Origin: Paraglaciecola sp. L3A3
GTDB lineage: Bacteria > Pseudomonadota > Gammaproteobacteria > Enterobacterales > Alteromonadaceae
Direction of reading: 5' to 3'
Length of the DNA stretch: 64,000 nt
Assembly (NCBI RefSeq): GCF_009796765.1
Contig: NZ_CP047023.1
Location: forward strand, 372,001-436,000
Below are positions 6,857 through 16,370 of this stretch, in pieces. Below the pieces are notes generated by a model. That model was not told the origin of the DNA, ran no database searches, and worked only from the letters and a program-made list of their open reading frames with translations. Numbering within the stretch: the first letter of the stretch is position 1; each line of letters starts with the position of its first letter. The position numbers and the translations under genes are program-made.

Positions 6857-7714
6857 ATGGCTATGCATCAAAAACTAGATGCCATTAATCAAATCAATCA
6901 ATACGTTTTTGATAACATGGCTACTGCAATTTCGGTCGATCAACTAGCCAATCTGGTTGGCCTGTCAAAATATCACTTACACCGTATTTTTGCTGCACAA
7001 ACTGGGTTTGAAATAGCTGAGTATATTCAACGCAGAAAAATGGAGACGGCATTATCACTTTTGAAGCAAGGGAATAGATCTGTCATTGATGTGGCTTTGG
7101 AGGTGGGTTATGAATCCCATTCTTCTTTTTCTAGAGTATTCAAAAAGACCTTTGGGATAGCGCCTAGTCAGAGTAGTCAGCAGCAATTAGATAGTGCTCT
7201 TATTTTATATAAAAAATCGAATAAAGACATAGATGAATATATAGAAACACGTTGGCTTTCATTGCCCGAGCGAATTTTATATGGGTGTTATTGTAAGGCA
7301 TTCGAAAAACAGAGCTTTGCGAATATAGCCACCGAAAATTTCAATTATTTAACTGATTTAAGTGAGCAGAAAGATTATTTATTATCTAGACCTGTGGGGG
7401 TTTCACTAAATAACCCATGGGTAAATGACAGTCAGAGTAGTGACTTCTTTTGTGGTTTTCTTTCTGGGCTTGATGAGCAAACTCAATTAACACAATTAGT
7501 GTGGCCCAAAGGGAATTATATTTACACTGAATATGTTGGCCCATATCAAGGTATGTGGCAGTTTATTTCTAAATTACACAGTATTTGGGCCAGTGAAAAA
7601 AAGATTAAACTCACGGTGCGCAAAGTGTATCAACGTTATTTAAATAGCCCTCAGAATACTCCTCCAGAACATCTTAAAACTGAACTTTATTTCCCAGTAG
7701 AAGAAATTTTATAA
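6857..7714 (+). CDS. AraC-family regulator with GyrI-like effector domain
   Basis: Residues 1-108 form an N-terminal AraC/XylS DNA-binding unit with two helix-turn-helix segments (VDQLANLVGLSKYHLHRIF and VIDVALEVGYESHSSFSRVF). Residues about 125-285 fit a GyrI-like small-molecule binding domain (YTEYVGPYQG near residue 220; ELYFPVEE at the end). This is the architecture of Rob/SoxS-like multidrug or stress regulators. It lies directly after the transposase element and upstream of an exported hydrolase on the same strand, 89 bases apart. Target genes are unknown. Confidence 0.85.
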   Translation: MAMHQKLDAINQINQYVFDNMATAISVDQLANLVGLSKYHLHRIFAAQTGFEIAEYIQRRKMETALSLLKQGNRSVIDVALEVGYESHSSFSRVFKKTFGIAPSQSSQQQLDSALILYKKSNKDIDEYIETRWLSLPERILYGCYCKAFEKQSFANIATENFNYLTDLSEQKDYLLSRPVGVSLNNPWVNDSQSSDFFCGFLSGLDEQTQLTQLVWPKGNYIYTEYVGPYQGMWQFISKLHSIWASEKKIKLTVRKVYQRYLNSPQNTPPEHLKTELYFPVEEIL

Positions 7715-7803
7715 AAATAAGTGCTTGGCAGCACTTTCTGCACAGCTAAAGAAAAATTGATAGTGGATAATATTACTATACTAAATTGAAATAGAAGGTT
7801 CTT

Positions 7804-8763
7804 ATGTTGCAAAAAATGTGTTTTTTATTATTCCTTGGCTGTACTTCAAGTCTAGCTAAAACAGTTTCAACAGAGCTAGATTTTTTTGATGCAGACAGAG
7901 AGCGCCCAGTAAAAGTCAGATTTTGGTATCAGTCCTCAGGTAATTGCGATGAAAAACTGTGTATCGCAACAGATTCTTCTAATCAAAAAATGCCTGTTGC
8001 TGTCTTATCTCATGGTGCTTTTGGTTCACCTAGAGAAATGAACTGGTTAGGATATAGCTTGGCTTCACAGGGCTGGTTAGTTGCAGGCGTTGCGCATTAC
8101 CAAGAGTCTTGGGTCTATGGTACTGAGACCATTGAACACTCTAGTGTGTCAAAGCCTTGGTTAAGAGCACAAGACGTGAGCTTTGTACTTGACACGTTAT
8201 TGCTTAATAATTTAAGCGATGCTCTGGTGGATGATGAAAATATTATTGCTATTGGTCATTCTTCAGGGGGGTATACTGCATTGAGCTTAGTGGGCGCTGA
8301 TTTAAACTTTATCGGGATGCAAAATTACTGTGCTAAATTTATTGCCAAAGATATAGGCTGTAGGTATGGAAGTGCTAAAAATAATAAACCGACTACTAAC
8401 ATTGATGTGACTAAGGTCACGGATCCAAGAATTAGAGCTGTTATTGCCCTCGACCCTGCACTAGGACCTGCGGTGACAAAAAGTGCATTAAACAAGATAA
8501 ATGTTCCAGTGTTAATCGCGGGATCGGTAAATAATGATTTTCTAATTTTTGAACATCATGCCAAATACTACAGTGAAAATATCCCTAAGGCTGAATTGAT
8601 TGAAGTTGGCAGCGGCGCGGGACATTTTGTTTACTTGGATAAATGTGAACATCAGCATAAAGCAATGGGCGTATCTCTATGTGCTGATAGAGAAGGCGTT
8701 GACCGGCAAGAAGTACAACAAGAGTTGGTTAGAAAAATTCTAAACTTTGTTGTTCATATATAA
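7804..8763 (+). CDS. Exported alpha/beta hydrolase (dienelactone hydrolase-like)
   Basis: The signal peptide covers about residues 1-18 (MCFLLFLGCTSSLA). The alpha/beta hydrolase fold has a nucleophile elbow G-H-S-S-G-G (Ser153), an oxyanion-region VLSHGAFGS, and a probable catalytic His in GAGHFVY near residue 276. Paired cysteines suggest periplasmic disulfides. Length 319 fits the predicted dienelactone hydrolase / PAF-acetylhydrolase-like group. Substrate unknown. AGAAGG lies before the ATG. It follows the AraC gene and may be under its control, though nothing in the sequence proves this. Confidence 0.8.
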   Translation: MLQKMCFLLFLGCTSSLAKTVSTELDFFDADRERPVKVRFWYQSSGNCDEKLCIATDSSNQKMPVAVLSHGAFGSPREMNWLGYSLASQGWLVAGVAHYQESWVYGTETIEHSSVSKPWLRAQDVSFVLDTLLLNNLSDALVDDENIIAIGHSSGGYTALSLVGADLNFIGMQNYCAKFIAKDIGCRYGSAKNNKPTTNIDVTKVTDPRIRAVIALDPALGPAVTKSALNKINVPVLIAGSVNNDFLIFEHHAKYYSENIPKAELIEVGSGAGHFVYLDKCEHQHKAMGVSLCADREGVDRQEVQQELVRKILNFVVHI

Positions 8764-8769
8764 AGATTT

Positions 8770-8822
8770 GACCAATTCCATTAAATTCTTGAAGAGGGAG
8801 CATTTATTTATTGGAATTGGTC
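8770..8822. terminator. Inverted repeat between convergent genes
   Basis: GACCAATTCCA (8770-8780) and TGGAATTGGTC (8812-8822) are perfect inverted copies around a 31-base loop, between two convergent genes. It could act as a bidirectional terminator, but the loop is long and no T run follows, so it may be a dispersed palindromic repeat. Confidence 0.5.
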
Positions 8823-8839
8823 TTCAGAAACCTCTAGGG

Positions 8840-9451
8840 CTAGAGAGGCGGTAATATTATAACTTTTTTCAGGATGATTTTTTCTACAGGCACATCTGAC
8901 CAACCGTACTTAGGATCAAAGTCTGTTTTGACTTCAGCCATTTTATCTAGCACTTCGTAGCCTTCTTGTACCGAACCAAACACTGTATAACCCCAGTCTC
9001 GACCAGGATCTAAACTGTCATTGTTGTTCATATTAAAGAAAAACTGACGAGTGGCAGAATGGGGATCATTCTTGCGCGCCATAGTGATATTGTACATTTT
9101 GTTTTTTAGGCCGTTACCTGACTCATTAAATATGGGGGCAAAAGAGGGTTTTTCGATAAAGTCAGTGTCATAGCCGCCGCCTTGAATGACAAATTCTGGC
9201 ACAATTCGATGAAATATTGTGTCTTCGTAACTGCGTTTATCTACGTAACGTAAGAAGTTATTCACTGTTATTGGTGCTTTGTTGCGATCGAGTTCAACAA
9301 TAATGTCGCCCATAGTGGTCACCAATTTTACTCTAGGGTAATAATTATCAGCTTGGATCTGTGAGCCGTCGTCTTTTGGTTTGGCGTTAAGTATATTGCT
9401 GAACAATAAAGTAATGGCAATAAAAGTTGCGAGAATGGGATTTTTTAGCAT
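8840..9451 (-). CDS. Exported cyclophilin-type peptidyl-prolyl isomerase
   Basis: Signal peptide at residues 1-23 (cleavage near LNA-KP). The cyclophilin domain has the active-site FHRIVPEFVIQGG, the MARKNDPHSATRQFFFN block, and GYTVFGSVQEG. 203 residues, like periplasmic PpiA. It catalyses cis/trans isomerisation of prolyl bonds in exported proteins. It lies 12 bases downstream of rlmG on the same strand, so the two may be co-transcribed. Confidence 0.9.
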   Translation of the reverse strand: MLKNPILATFIAITLLFSNILNAKPKDDGSQIQADNYYPRVKLVTTMGDIIVELDRNKAPITVNNFLRYVDKRSYEDTIFHRIVPEFVIQGGGYDTDFIEKPSFAPIFNESGNGLKNKMYNITMARKNDPHSATRQFFFNMNNNDSLDPGRDWGYTVFGSVQEGYEVLDKMAEVKTDFDPKYGWSDVPVEKIILKKVIILPPL

Positions 9452-9463
9452 GAATAAACCTTT

Positions 9464-10618
9464 TTATTTTGTTGCAGATAAAATACTGAATTTTCTGTCT
9501 GTTGCAACTATTGTAACCTTCGAAAATAATCTTTTTAACTTTGCAGGGTAGTCCAAATGTCGATTACCAATAACAAAAATCTGTCCCCCTTTTGTTAATA
9601 AGTCTTTTGAGTCTTTGAACATTTGCCAAGCGATATGATCGGTAATAGTGTTTTGTTGATGGAAAGGCGGATTACACAGAACTAAATCTATTGTTTTGAC
9701 TGTCGATTTTTCAGCAAAATCATCTAAACAATTATTCACGATAAACTTACAGTTATCCAAAAGCTGTGGATGATTATTTTCTACATTGAGTTTAGACGAA
9801 GCAATAGCCATATAAGATTCATCGGTAAATATTACTTTAGCGCTTTGGCTTTTTTCAAGAATATGCAGCCCCAACACACCATTACCACATCCCAAATCTA
9901 CAATATTCTTATTATCAAAAGAGGGCAGTTTACTGAAGTGCTGTAGCATAAATCTAGCGCCAATATCGAGCTGTTGCCTGGCAAAAACATTGGCTAAATT
10001 ACTGATCTCAAACCGAGGGTTTTCCGTGTGCCAAACAGTTGGGTATGGGCTATTATCAGACTTATCCCCCATCGGTTGACAGAAAATTAATCTAGACTTC
10101 TTTTTAGCCAAAGATGTTTTACATGGCCCCAAGTACTTGTCAAACAAAGCTTGGGTCGACTTTTGAATTAAATTCGCTTTACCGCCTGCTATAACTTGTG
10201 TGTTAGCCGTCACAAATTTCTGCATATCAATTAATTGCTGTTCTAACAAAGCTATGGTTTTTGGGATCTTAATTAGAATGACATCCGCATTTTTCTTCAC
10301 TTCAGTGACGGAATCGTAAAAGTGATGGTCTTGAATGCTTAAATTATTTGCTGCCAGATTCTGTTTACAGGCCTGAAGACTGACATAAGAGTCACTGATC
10401 CAACTAGGTTTAGCATCTGCAAACCAGCAAGCTAATGTGCCAAAATCATCATTATAAATATGTATGGAGCATTGATTAATATTTTCAATATGTTGCTCCA
10501 CATGTTCAATAATATATTCGTCTGCAGCATCCCAAGCTTGCCAGCTAGGGTGTTGTAAATTTTGCGGATATCTATGTAACTGCAAATTGCGATTTAATAA
10601 GGTTAAACTAGTGTTCAT
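9464..10618 (-). CDS. rlmG: 23S rRNA (guanine-N2)-methyltransferase RlmG
   Basis: 384 residues, as expected for RlmG, which methylates G1835 of 23S rRNA using S-adenosylmethionine. The degenerate N-terminal methyltransferase-like half is followed by an active C-terminal half with the SAM motif DLGCGNGVLGL and catalytic NPPF (L-C-N-P-P-F-H-Q-Q). The start is 35 bases from the divergent AlkB-like gene, so their promoters overlap. Confidence 0.9.
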   Translation of the reverse strand: MNTSLTLLNRNLQLHRYPQNLQHPSWQAWDAADEYIIEHVEQHIENINQCSIHIYNDDFGTLACWFADAKPSWISDSYVSLQACKQNLAANNLSIQDHHFYDSVTEVKKNADVILIKIPKTIALLEQQLIDMQKFVTANTQVIAGGKANLIQKSTQALFDKYLGPCKTSLAKKKSRLIFCQPMGDKSDNSPYPTVWHTENPRFEISNLANVFARQQLDIGARFMLQHFSKLPSFDNKNIVDLGCGNGVLGLHILEKSQSAKVIFTDESYMAIASSKLNVENNHPQLLDNCKFIVNNCLDDFAEKSTVKTIDLVLCNPPFHQQNTITDHIAWQMFKDSKDLLTKGGQIFVIGNRHLDYPAKLKRLFSKVTIVATDRKFSILSATK

Positions 10619-10653
10619 AAATTCCTGGTTTGTGCCATTTACTATTTTGAGTC

Positions 10654-11283
10654 ATGCAACAATCTTTATTTGATAACGCTTATGATAACACGCCTGTACG
10701 TCTGAACATGCCTGATGCAGATGTTGTCTATTACCCCAATTTTGTAGATGGGCAACGGGCGACTGAATTAATGTGTATTTTACAGCAGTCATTAGCATGG
10801 AGAAAAGAACAAATCACTGTTTACGGCAAAACCTTTGATGTGCCTAGATTACAAGCATGGTACGGAGATACGGAAGCTGCTTATCAGTACTCTGGTATGA
10901 CCATGCAGCCTCAGAGTTGGACTAAACAATTATTAAGCTTAAAAGAAAGTTGTGAACAAGTTACACAGACTTATTTTAATTCTGTTTTAGCTAACTTATA
11001 TCGTGATGGTCAAGACGGCGTTGGACGGCATGCCGATGATGAAGAAGAGTTAGGGCGTGACCCTGTTATTGCATCATTAAGTTTTGGTGAAACTCGTAAT
11101 TTAGATTTTTATCACAACTGTTTACCCAATAAATTAAGGCTTCCTTTGTTATCTGGAAGTTTGTTAGTTATGAGCGGAGAAACACAAGCGCACTGGCAAC
11201 ATTGTGTGGCAAAAACAAAAAAGCAGTTAGCGCCTCGAATTAATCTAACTTTCAGATATATAAAGAAAAATGCAGCCATTTAA
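10654..11283 (+). CDS. AlkB-like 2-oxoglutarate/Fe(II) dioxygenase
   Basis: 209 residues. Iron ligands are visible as H-A-D-D (HxD) and the later His in HWQHCV; the 2-oxoglutarate-binding Arg region is PRINLTFR. The pattern QPQSW...NLYRDGQDGVGRHADDE matches the ALKBH2/3-like bacterial branch, which repairs alkylated bases by oxidative demethylation. It is transcribed divergently from rlmG with a very short shared promoter region. Confidence 0.88.
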   Translation: MQQSLFDNAYDNTPVRLNMPDADVVYYPNFVDGQRATELMCILQQSLAWRKEQITVYGKTFDVPRLQAWYGDTEAAYQYSGMTMQPQSWTKQLLSLKESCEQVTQTYFNSVLANLYRDGQDGVGRHADDEEELGRDPVIASLSFGETRNLDFYHNCLPNKLRLPLLSGSLLVMSGETQAHWQHCVAKTKKQLAPRINLTFRYIKKNAAI

Positions 11284-11487
11284 TACTTTTTGGTATATAA
11301 ATTATTAAAGCTACTAGAAAAAATATATCGCTAGCACTCAATAAGTTATCTAATTACTTTTAAAATTAGTTAAGGGTCTAGTTACGTATGATACTTTTTA
11401 TAGCTAAAGTTAAAATTGAAATAAAACAATAACAACAATATTTCTTAAGAGCATTATTTGCTTACTAGGTACTGAAGAGGAACACTA

Positions 11488-11802
11488 ATGAACATTCAAA
11501 ACAATATAGAAAATAAACTTTTATCCCATTTTAAACCCGAACACCTTGAAGTGATTAACGAAAGTGCTAATCACAATGTACCAGCAGGCTCAGAAAGCCA
11601 TTTTAAAGTTGTGATTGTCACTCCCAAATTTTCAGGCGAAAGACTAATTAACAGACATAGAGCAGTGAATGCTGTACTAAAAGATGAATTACAGAATGAT
11701 ATTCATGCTTTAGCTTTACACACTTATACAGAAACAGAATGGCACAAATTATTTGGCGAATTTCCTAAATCACCTAATTGTTTGGGTGGTTCAAAACAAT
11801 AA
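11488..11802 (+). CDS. BolA-family protein
   Basis: 104 residues. A BolA fold with a central ES-N-H-(x5)-G-S-E-S-H-F-K-V segment, followed by GERLINRHRAVNAVLKDEL and a conserved HALALHTYTETEW end. BolA proteins partner with monothiol glutaredoxins in iron-sulfur handling and affect cell shape under stress. GAGGAAC lies before the ATG. Single-gene unit, with a stem-loop after it. Confidence 0.9.
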   Translation: MNIQNNIENKLLSHFKPEHLEVINESANHNVPAGSESHFKVVIVTPKFSGERLINRHRAVNAVLKDELQNDIHALALHTYTETEWHKLFGEFPKSPNCLGGSKQ

Positions 11803-11824
11803 ACGTTTCAACTTAGAATGTCCG

Positions 11825-11851
11825 AGCTTTAGCCTTAAAAAGGCTAAAGCT
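11825..11851 (+). terminator. Stem-loop after the BolA-family gene
   Basis: AGCTTTAGCCTT and AAGGCTAAAGCT form a 12-bp stem with a three-base loop, 23 bases after the stop codon. Only a weak T tract follows, so termination efficiency is uncertain. Confidence 0.65.
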
Positions 11852-11974
11852 AATTACTTATAACCGGCACTTTCTTCCCTTTTTTTGTTAATTTTGTTAA
11901 AAATCACATATTAATAACATTACTCGTCTAGCTGGCCAACAACTTCCAGCAACTGATTAAAATAAGAACCCTCA

Positions 11975-12526
11975 ATGTTTTTACAAACAACACTTCGTTT
12001 ACAGAACACTATCGATTCTATTCATCTCTCTTTATGCAAACTAGTCAGCTGGTTCACTCTATTTATGGTGTTCATCACTTTTTTAATAGTGGTGCTCAGG
12101 TATGGCTTTAATTTAGGTTGGATTGCTATGCAAGAGTCAGTTATGTACTTGCATGCTACTGTGTTTTTATTGGGAGCGGCGCATACCTTAAAAGTTAATG
12201 AACACGTACGAGTCGATATCTTTTACCGGCAAATGAGCCGCAAACAAAAAGCTTGGGTAGATACTCTCGGTACTTTGTTACTGCTGATCCCCGTCAATAC
12301 TTTTATCTTAGTGTTGAGTTTTGATTATGTGATGACATCTTGGCAATTATTTGAATCTTCGCCACAATCAGGTGGCTTACCTTTGGTTTTTGTGCTTAAA
12401 ACTTTGCTCCTTTTATTTGCTGTGATTATGAATTTGCAAGGCCTAGCAGAGTTAATACGCAATATTCTATTAATTCAAAACTCACCGCCTACTGACAGCC
12501 AATCAATTAAGTTGGGGGGCATCTAA
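11975..12526 (+). CDS. dctQ: TRAP transporter small membrane subunit (DctQ-like)
   Basis: 183 residues with four predicted membrane segments. Typical DctQ motif M-Q-E-S-V-M-Y-L-H-A-T-V-F-L-L-G-A-A, then H-V-R-V-D-I-F-Y. It is the small integral subunit of a sodium-driven tripartite transporter. Its stop overlaps the start of the large subunit (TAATG), indicating translational coupling. The three genes follow in the order small, large, binding protein. Confidence 0.9.
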   Translation: MFLQTTLRLQNTIDSIHLSLCKLVSWFTLFMVFITFLIVVLRYGFNLGWIAMQESVMYLHATVFLLGAAHTLKVNEHVRVDIFYRQMSRKQKAWVDTLGTLLLLIPVNTFILVLSFDYVMTSWQLFESSPQSGGLPLVFVLKTLLLLFAVIMNLQGLAELIRNILLIQNSPPTDSQSIKLGGI

Positions 12527-13893
12527 TGGAATATATCTCGCTCCTTATGTTTGTAGTGGTGTGTGCTGTTTTATTGCTGGGTTATCCAGTTGCTTATTCT
12601 TTGGCTGGTACAGCATTAATTTTTGCAGGTTTTGGAGTCATGACTGGGGGATTTGAAACTGCCTATTTACATGCCTTACCTAGTCGATTATATGGCATTG
12701 TCACCAATCAAACGCTAATTGCGGTGCCACTTTTTGTGTTTATGGGCATAGTGCTAGAGAAGTCAAAAGTGGCGGGAAACTTATTAAACGCCATGACCCA
12801 ATTATTTGGTCAGTATCGTGGTGGACTAGCTATATCGGTGATTCTCGTTGGAGCACTGTTAGCGGCCAGTACTGGAATAGTAGGGGCGACGGTTGTCACT
12901 ATGGGCTTGCTGTCATTGCCTACCATGCTGAAACAAGGTTACTCGCCCAGTTTTGCAACTGGCAGTATTTGTGCTACCGGTACGTTAGGCCAGATTATTC
13001 CTCCGTCTATAGCTTTGGTTTTACTTGGCGATGTGTTATCAAGCGCCTATCAGAAAGCGCAACTGAATATGGGAATCTTTTCACCAGAATCCGTTTCAGT
13101 TGGCGATTTATTTGTAGGGGCGATTGTGCCCGGTATGATTTTGGTTTCGCTATATTTATTGTATGTGGTCTTCGTTACTTGGCTACAACCACAAAAAGTT
13201 CCTTCTGTGGCACCCCAGGCAGTGAATGTTTCCGTTAAACAGTTATTAAATGCATTGTTACCTCCACTTATTTTAATTTTCTTAGTGTTAGGTGCTATTT
13301 TAGGCGGCTTTGCGACACCTACAGAAGCAGCAGGTGTGGGAGCAACGGGGGCCTTAGTTTTAGCTTTATTACAAAAAAAATTGAGTTTGAGTCAGTTAAA
13401 AGAAGTGATGTTGAGTACTACCAAAGTAACTTCTTTGGTGTTTTTGATTTTAATCGGTGCTTCTATTTTTTCATTGGTTTTTCGTGGCTATGGTGGCGAA
13501 GAATTAATTGAGCAATTATTTAGTAACCTGCCAGGTGGAGTCTTTACTGCTGTGTTGTTGGTAATGGTGGTGATTTTTGTTTTAGGATTTATTTTAGATT
13601 TTATTGAGATTACCTTTGTTGTGGTACCTTTGGTTGCTCCGGTATTATTAGCCATGGGAATAGACCCGATTTGGTTGGGTATTATGATAGCTGTCAATTT
13701 ACAAACTTCATTTTTGACTCCGCCTTTTGGATTTGCCTTGTTTTATTTACGTGGCGTGGCACCTGAATCAGTAAAAACGACAGAGATCTATAAGGGGGTA
13801 ATCCCCTTTATTGTAATTCAAATTGTGCTGTTAATCGCCATGGCGATATGGCCTAATTTAATCACTTGGTTACCTGAAAACTTATATGGATAA
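12526..13893 (+). CDS. dctM: TRAP transporter large permease (DctM-like)
   Basis: 455 residues, about 12 membrane helices. DctM hallmarks: PLFVFMGIVLEKS, the ASTGIVGATVVTMG and TGSICATGTLGQIIPPS re-entrant motifs, and GGFATPTEAAGVGATGAL. It forms the sodium-coupled transport core with DctQ, taking ligand from the binding protein encoded seven bases downstream. Confidence 0.93.
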   Translation: MEYISLLMFVVVCAVLLLGYPVAYSLAGTALIFAGFGVMTGGFETAYLHALPSRLYGIVTNQTLIAVPLFVFMGIVLEKSKVAGNLLNAMTQLFGQYRGGLAISVILVGALLAASTGIVGATVVTMGLLSLPTMLKQGYSPSFATGSICATGTLGQIIPPSIALVLLGDVLSSAYQKAQLNMGIFSPESVSVGDLFVGAIVPGMILVSLYLLYVVFVTWLQPQKVPSVAPQAVNVSVKQLLNALLPPLILIFLVLGAILGGFATPTEAAGVGATGALVLALLQKKLSLSQLKEVMLSTTKVTSLVFLILIGASIFSLVFRGYGGEELIEQLFSNLPGGVFTAVLLVMVVIFVLGFILDFIEITFVVVPLVAPVLLAMGIDPIWLGIMIAVNLQTSFLTPPFGFALFYLRGVAPESVKTTEIYKGVIPFIVIQIVLLIAMAIWPNLITWLPENLYG

Positions 13894-13899
13894 AAATTT

Positions 13900-15033
13900 A
13901 TGTTTAATCTGTCGCTAGTAGCGTCGCAAGAGCGTTTTATCAAACTAGTCATGTGTTTATTGTGTTCTGTTTTTCTACTCGCCTGTGGGAAAGAACAAGT
14001 TAGTACTGATGCTGCGACTGAAGTGCAAGCACAAAAAAACTATAAATGGAAAATGGTCACTTCATGGCCGAAAAACTTTCCTGGTTTAGGTAGAGCGCCT
14101 GAAACCTTTGCTAAATATGTAGAAGATATGTCTGGCGGTAGGCTGACTGTAAAAGTATATGGTGCGGGTGAACTCGTGCCAGGCTTAGAAGTGTTTGATG
14201 CTGTTTCTCAAGGTACGGTACAAATGGGCCATTCTGGGGCTTACTATTGGAAAGGAAAAGCAGTCGCATCACAAATTTTCACCACTATTCCATTTGGCAT
14301 GAATGCACAAGAAACCAATGCTTGGTTACACTATGGCGGCGGTCTTGAATTATGGCGTGAAGTGTATAAACCTTTTGGTTTAATTCCTTTTGCTGGTGGT
14401 AATACAGGTATACAACTCGCAGGATGGTTTAAAAAAGAAATTAATAGTATTGAGGATATCCAAGGATTAAAAATGCGCATCCCTGGTTTGGGCGGTGAAG
14501 TGTTTAAAAAATTGGGTGGAATTCCGGTCACTCTAGCTGGTGGTGAGTTATTTACCGCATTACAATCAGGAGCCATTGATGCCACTGAATGGGTGGGACC
14601 TTACAATGATTTATCTTTTGGTTTATACAAAGCTGCGGATTATTATTATTACTCTGGTTGGCATGAACCAGGTTCGACTTTAGAATTTATCGTGAATCAG
14701 CAAGCATTTGACTCATTACCCAAAGATTTGCAAGCCATAGTTGAAGTGGCTGCGCGAGCGGTTAATCAAGATGTATTAGATGAATATACCGCACGAAATA
14801 ACACGGCTATGCAGGCTTTAATAAATACCCATAATGTAGACATGCGCCCGTTACCTGATGATGTCATGAAGGCGTTAAAAACAGCTTCTAAAGAGGTTAT
14901 GTTAGAACAAGCCGCTGCGGACTCTATGTTTCAAAAAGTGTATGACTCGTATTCTGACTTTCAAAATAAAGTCAGTCAGTATCATCAAGTTTCTGAGGAA
15001 GAGTATTACAAAAATCGCTCAGCCCAAGACTAG
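13900..15033 (+). CDS. dctP: TRAP substrate-binding lipoprotein, keto-acid (TakP-like) type
   Basis: 377 residues. DctP fold with WKMVTSWPKNFPGLG at the start of the mature domain, GLKMRIPGLGGEVFKKLGG and DATEWVGPYND. The last two match the ligand-contact regions of the TakP family, which binds 2-oxo acids, so a keto-acid or related carboxylate is the likely ligand. The N-terminus ends L-L-A-C-G (Cys29), a lipobox, so the protein is probably membrane-anchored; most TRAP binding proteins are soluble in the periplasm. Start ATG 13900 follows the permease stop by six bases. Confidence 0.88.
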   Translation: MFNLSLVASQERFIKLVMCLLCSVFLLACGKEQVSTDAATEVQAQKNYKWKMVTSWPKNFPGLGRAPETFAKYVEDMSGGRLTVKVYGAGELVPGLEVFDAVSQGTVQMGHSGAYYWKGKAVASQIFTTIPFGMNAQETNAWLHYGGGLELWREVYKPFGLIPFAGGNTGIQLAGWFKKEINSIEDIQGLKMRIPGLGGEVFKKLGGIPVTLAGGELFTALQSGAIDATEWVGPYNDLSFGLYKAADYYYYSGWHEPGSTLEFIVNQQAFDSLPKDLQAIVEVAARAVNQDVLDEYTARNNTAMQALINTHNVDMRPLPDDVMKALKTASKEVMLEQAAADSMFQKVYDSYSDFQNKVSQYHQVSEEEYYKNRSAQD

Positions 15034-15126
15034 CTATAACGTTTTAACTAAGAGAGGATCTGTTCAGAGTTGTTTATCTGAATACTGCCTCTACAATGTA
15101 TATAATTTTTCGAATAGGAATTCTTT

Positions 15127-16305
15127 ATGATCATTAAGCCCAAAATCCGAGGCTTTATCTGTACAAACGCTCATCCTGTAGGTTGTGCCGCTAGCGTCCA
15201 ACAACAAATTGATTATGTAAAAGCACAAGGTGAAGTAGCTAATGCCCCTAAAAACGTCTTAGTGCTCGGCAGTTCAACTGGTTACGGTTTAGCTTCTCGA
15301 ATTGTCTCTGCTTTTGGTGGAGGGGCGAATACCCTTGGCGTGTGTTTTGAAAAACCACCCACAGAGCGTAAAACTGGTACCGCTGGTTGGTACAATACCG
15401 CTGGATTTCATGCTAAAGCTAAAGCTGCGGGTTTGTATGCTAAAACCTTGAATGGTGATGCTTTTTCTAAAGAAATGAAACAGCAGGTGATCGAAACTCT
15501 TAAAGCGGATATGGGCAAAGTTGATTTAGTTATTTATAGCTTAGCATCACCTAGACGAACTGATCCTGAAACAGGTGAAGTGTATAAATCGACTTTAAAA
15601 CCTGTCGGCCAAGCGTATACCACCAAAACCTATGATACTGATAAAGATAAAGTTCATGACATCAGTTTAGAACCAGCCAGCGAAGAAGAAATTCAAAATA
15701 CTATTAAAGTCATGGGCGGTGAAGATTGGGAGCTATGGTTAGATGCCTTAGATCAAGCAGACTTATTAGCCGATAACTGTAAAACCACTGCTTATACTTA
15801 TGTGGGTAAAGAATTAACTTGGCCTATTTATGGCCAAGCGACTATTGGTAAAGCGAAAGAAGACCTTGATCGAGCAGCTGCCGCCATTGTTAAAACTAAA
15901 GCCAGTAAAAATGTACAAGCCTATGTATCTTCACTAAAGGCTTTGGTTACTCAAGCTAGTTCAGCTATTCCTGTTATGCCTTTATATATATCTCTTATTT
16001 ACAAAGTGATGAAAGAAGAGGGTACTCATCAAGGTTGTATAGAGCAAATATATGACTTATTTACAGAAAAGCTAAATCAAGCTCAGCCTAGTGTGGACGA
16101 AAATGGTCGTCTTTACATGAATGGCAAAGAAACTAATGATGCTACTCAAGCTAAAATTAAAGCCTTATGGGATCAAGTTACCCAAGAAAACTTCCATGAG
16201 TTAAGTGATTATGCTGGATATCATCACGAGTTTTTGAAATTGTTTGGTTTTGATATAACAGGTGTGGATTATGACGCCGATGTTGAAACGTTAGCTGACT
16301 GGTAA
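15127..16305 (+). CDS. fabV: Enoyl-ACP reductase FabV
   Basis: 392 residues, full length for FabV, the NADH-dependent trans-2-enoyl-ACP reductase of fatty acid elongation, known to be less sensitive to triclosan than FabI. N-terminus MIIKPKIRGFICTNAHPVGC; dinucleotide-binding VLVLGSSTGYGLASR; YSLASPRR; and the Tyr/Lys pair in Y-G-Q-A-T-I-G-K-A-K. AGGAATTCTTT lies before the ATG. Single gene, closed by a good terminator. Confidence 0.95.
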   Translation: MIIKPKIRGFICTNAHPVGCAASVQQQIDYVKAQGEVANAPKNVLVLGSSTGYGLASRIVSAFGGGANTLGVCFEKPPTERKTGTAGWYNTAGFHAKAKAAGLYAKTLNGDAFSKEMKQQVIETLKADMGKVDLVIYSLASPRRTDPETGEVYKSTLKPVGQAYTTKTYDTDKDKVHDISLEPASEEEIQNTIKVMGGEDWELWLDALDQADLLADNCKTTAYTYVGKELTWPIYGQATIGKAKEDLDRAAAAIVKTKASKNVQAYVSSLKALVTQASSAIPVMPLYISLIYKVMKEEGTHQGCIEQIYDLFTEKLNQAQPSVDENGRLYMNGKETNDATQAKIKALWDQVTQENFHELSDYAGYHHEFLKLFGFDITGVDYDADVETLADW

Positions 16306-16343
16306 GATTAACTGACTGTATCAGTAAAATTTGCTTAAAAAAT

Positions 16344-16370
16344 AAACCGCTTAATAAGGCGGTTTTTTTA
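16344..16370 (+). terminator. Rho-independent terminator of fabV
   Basis: AAACCGC and GCGGTTT flank a short loop, followed by a run of T (16363-16369). It lies 38 bases after the fabV stop. Confidence 0.9.
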
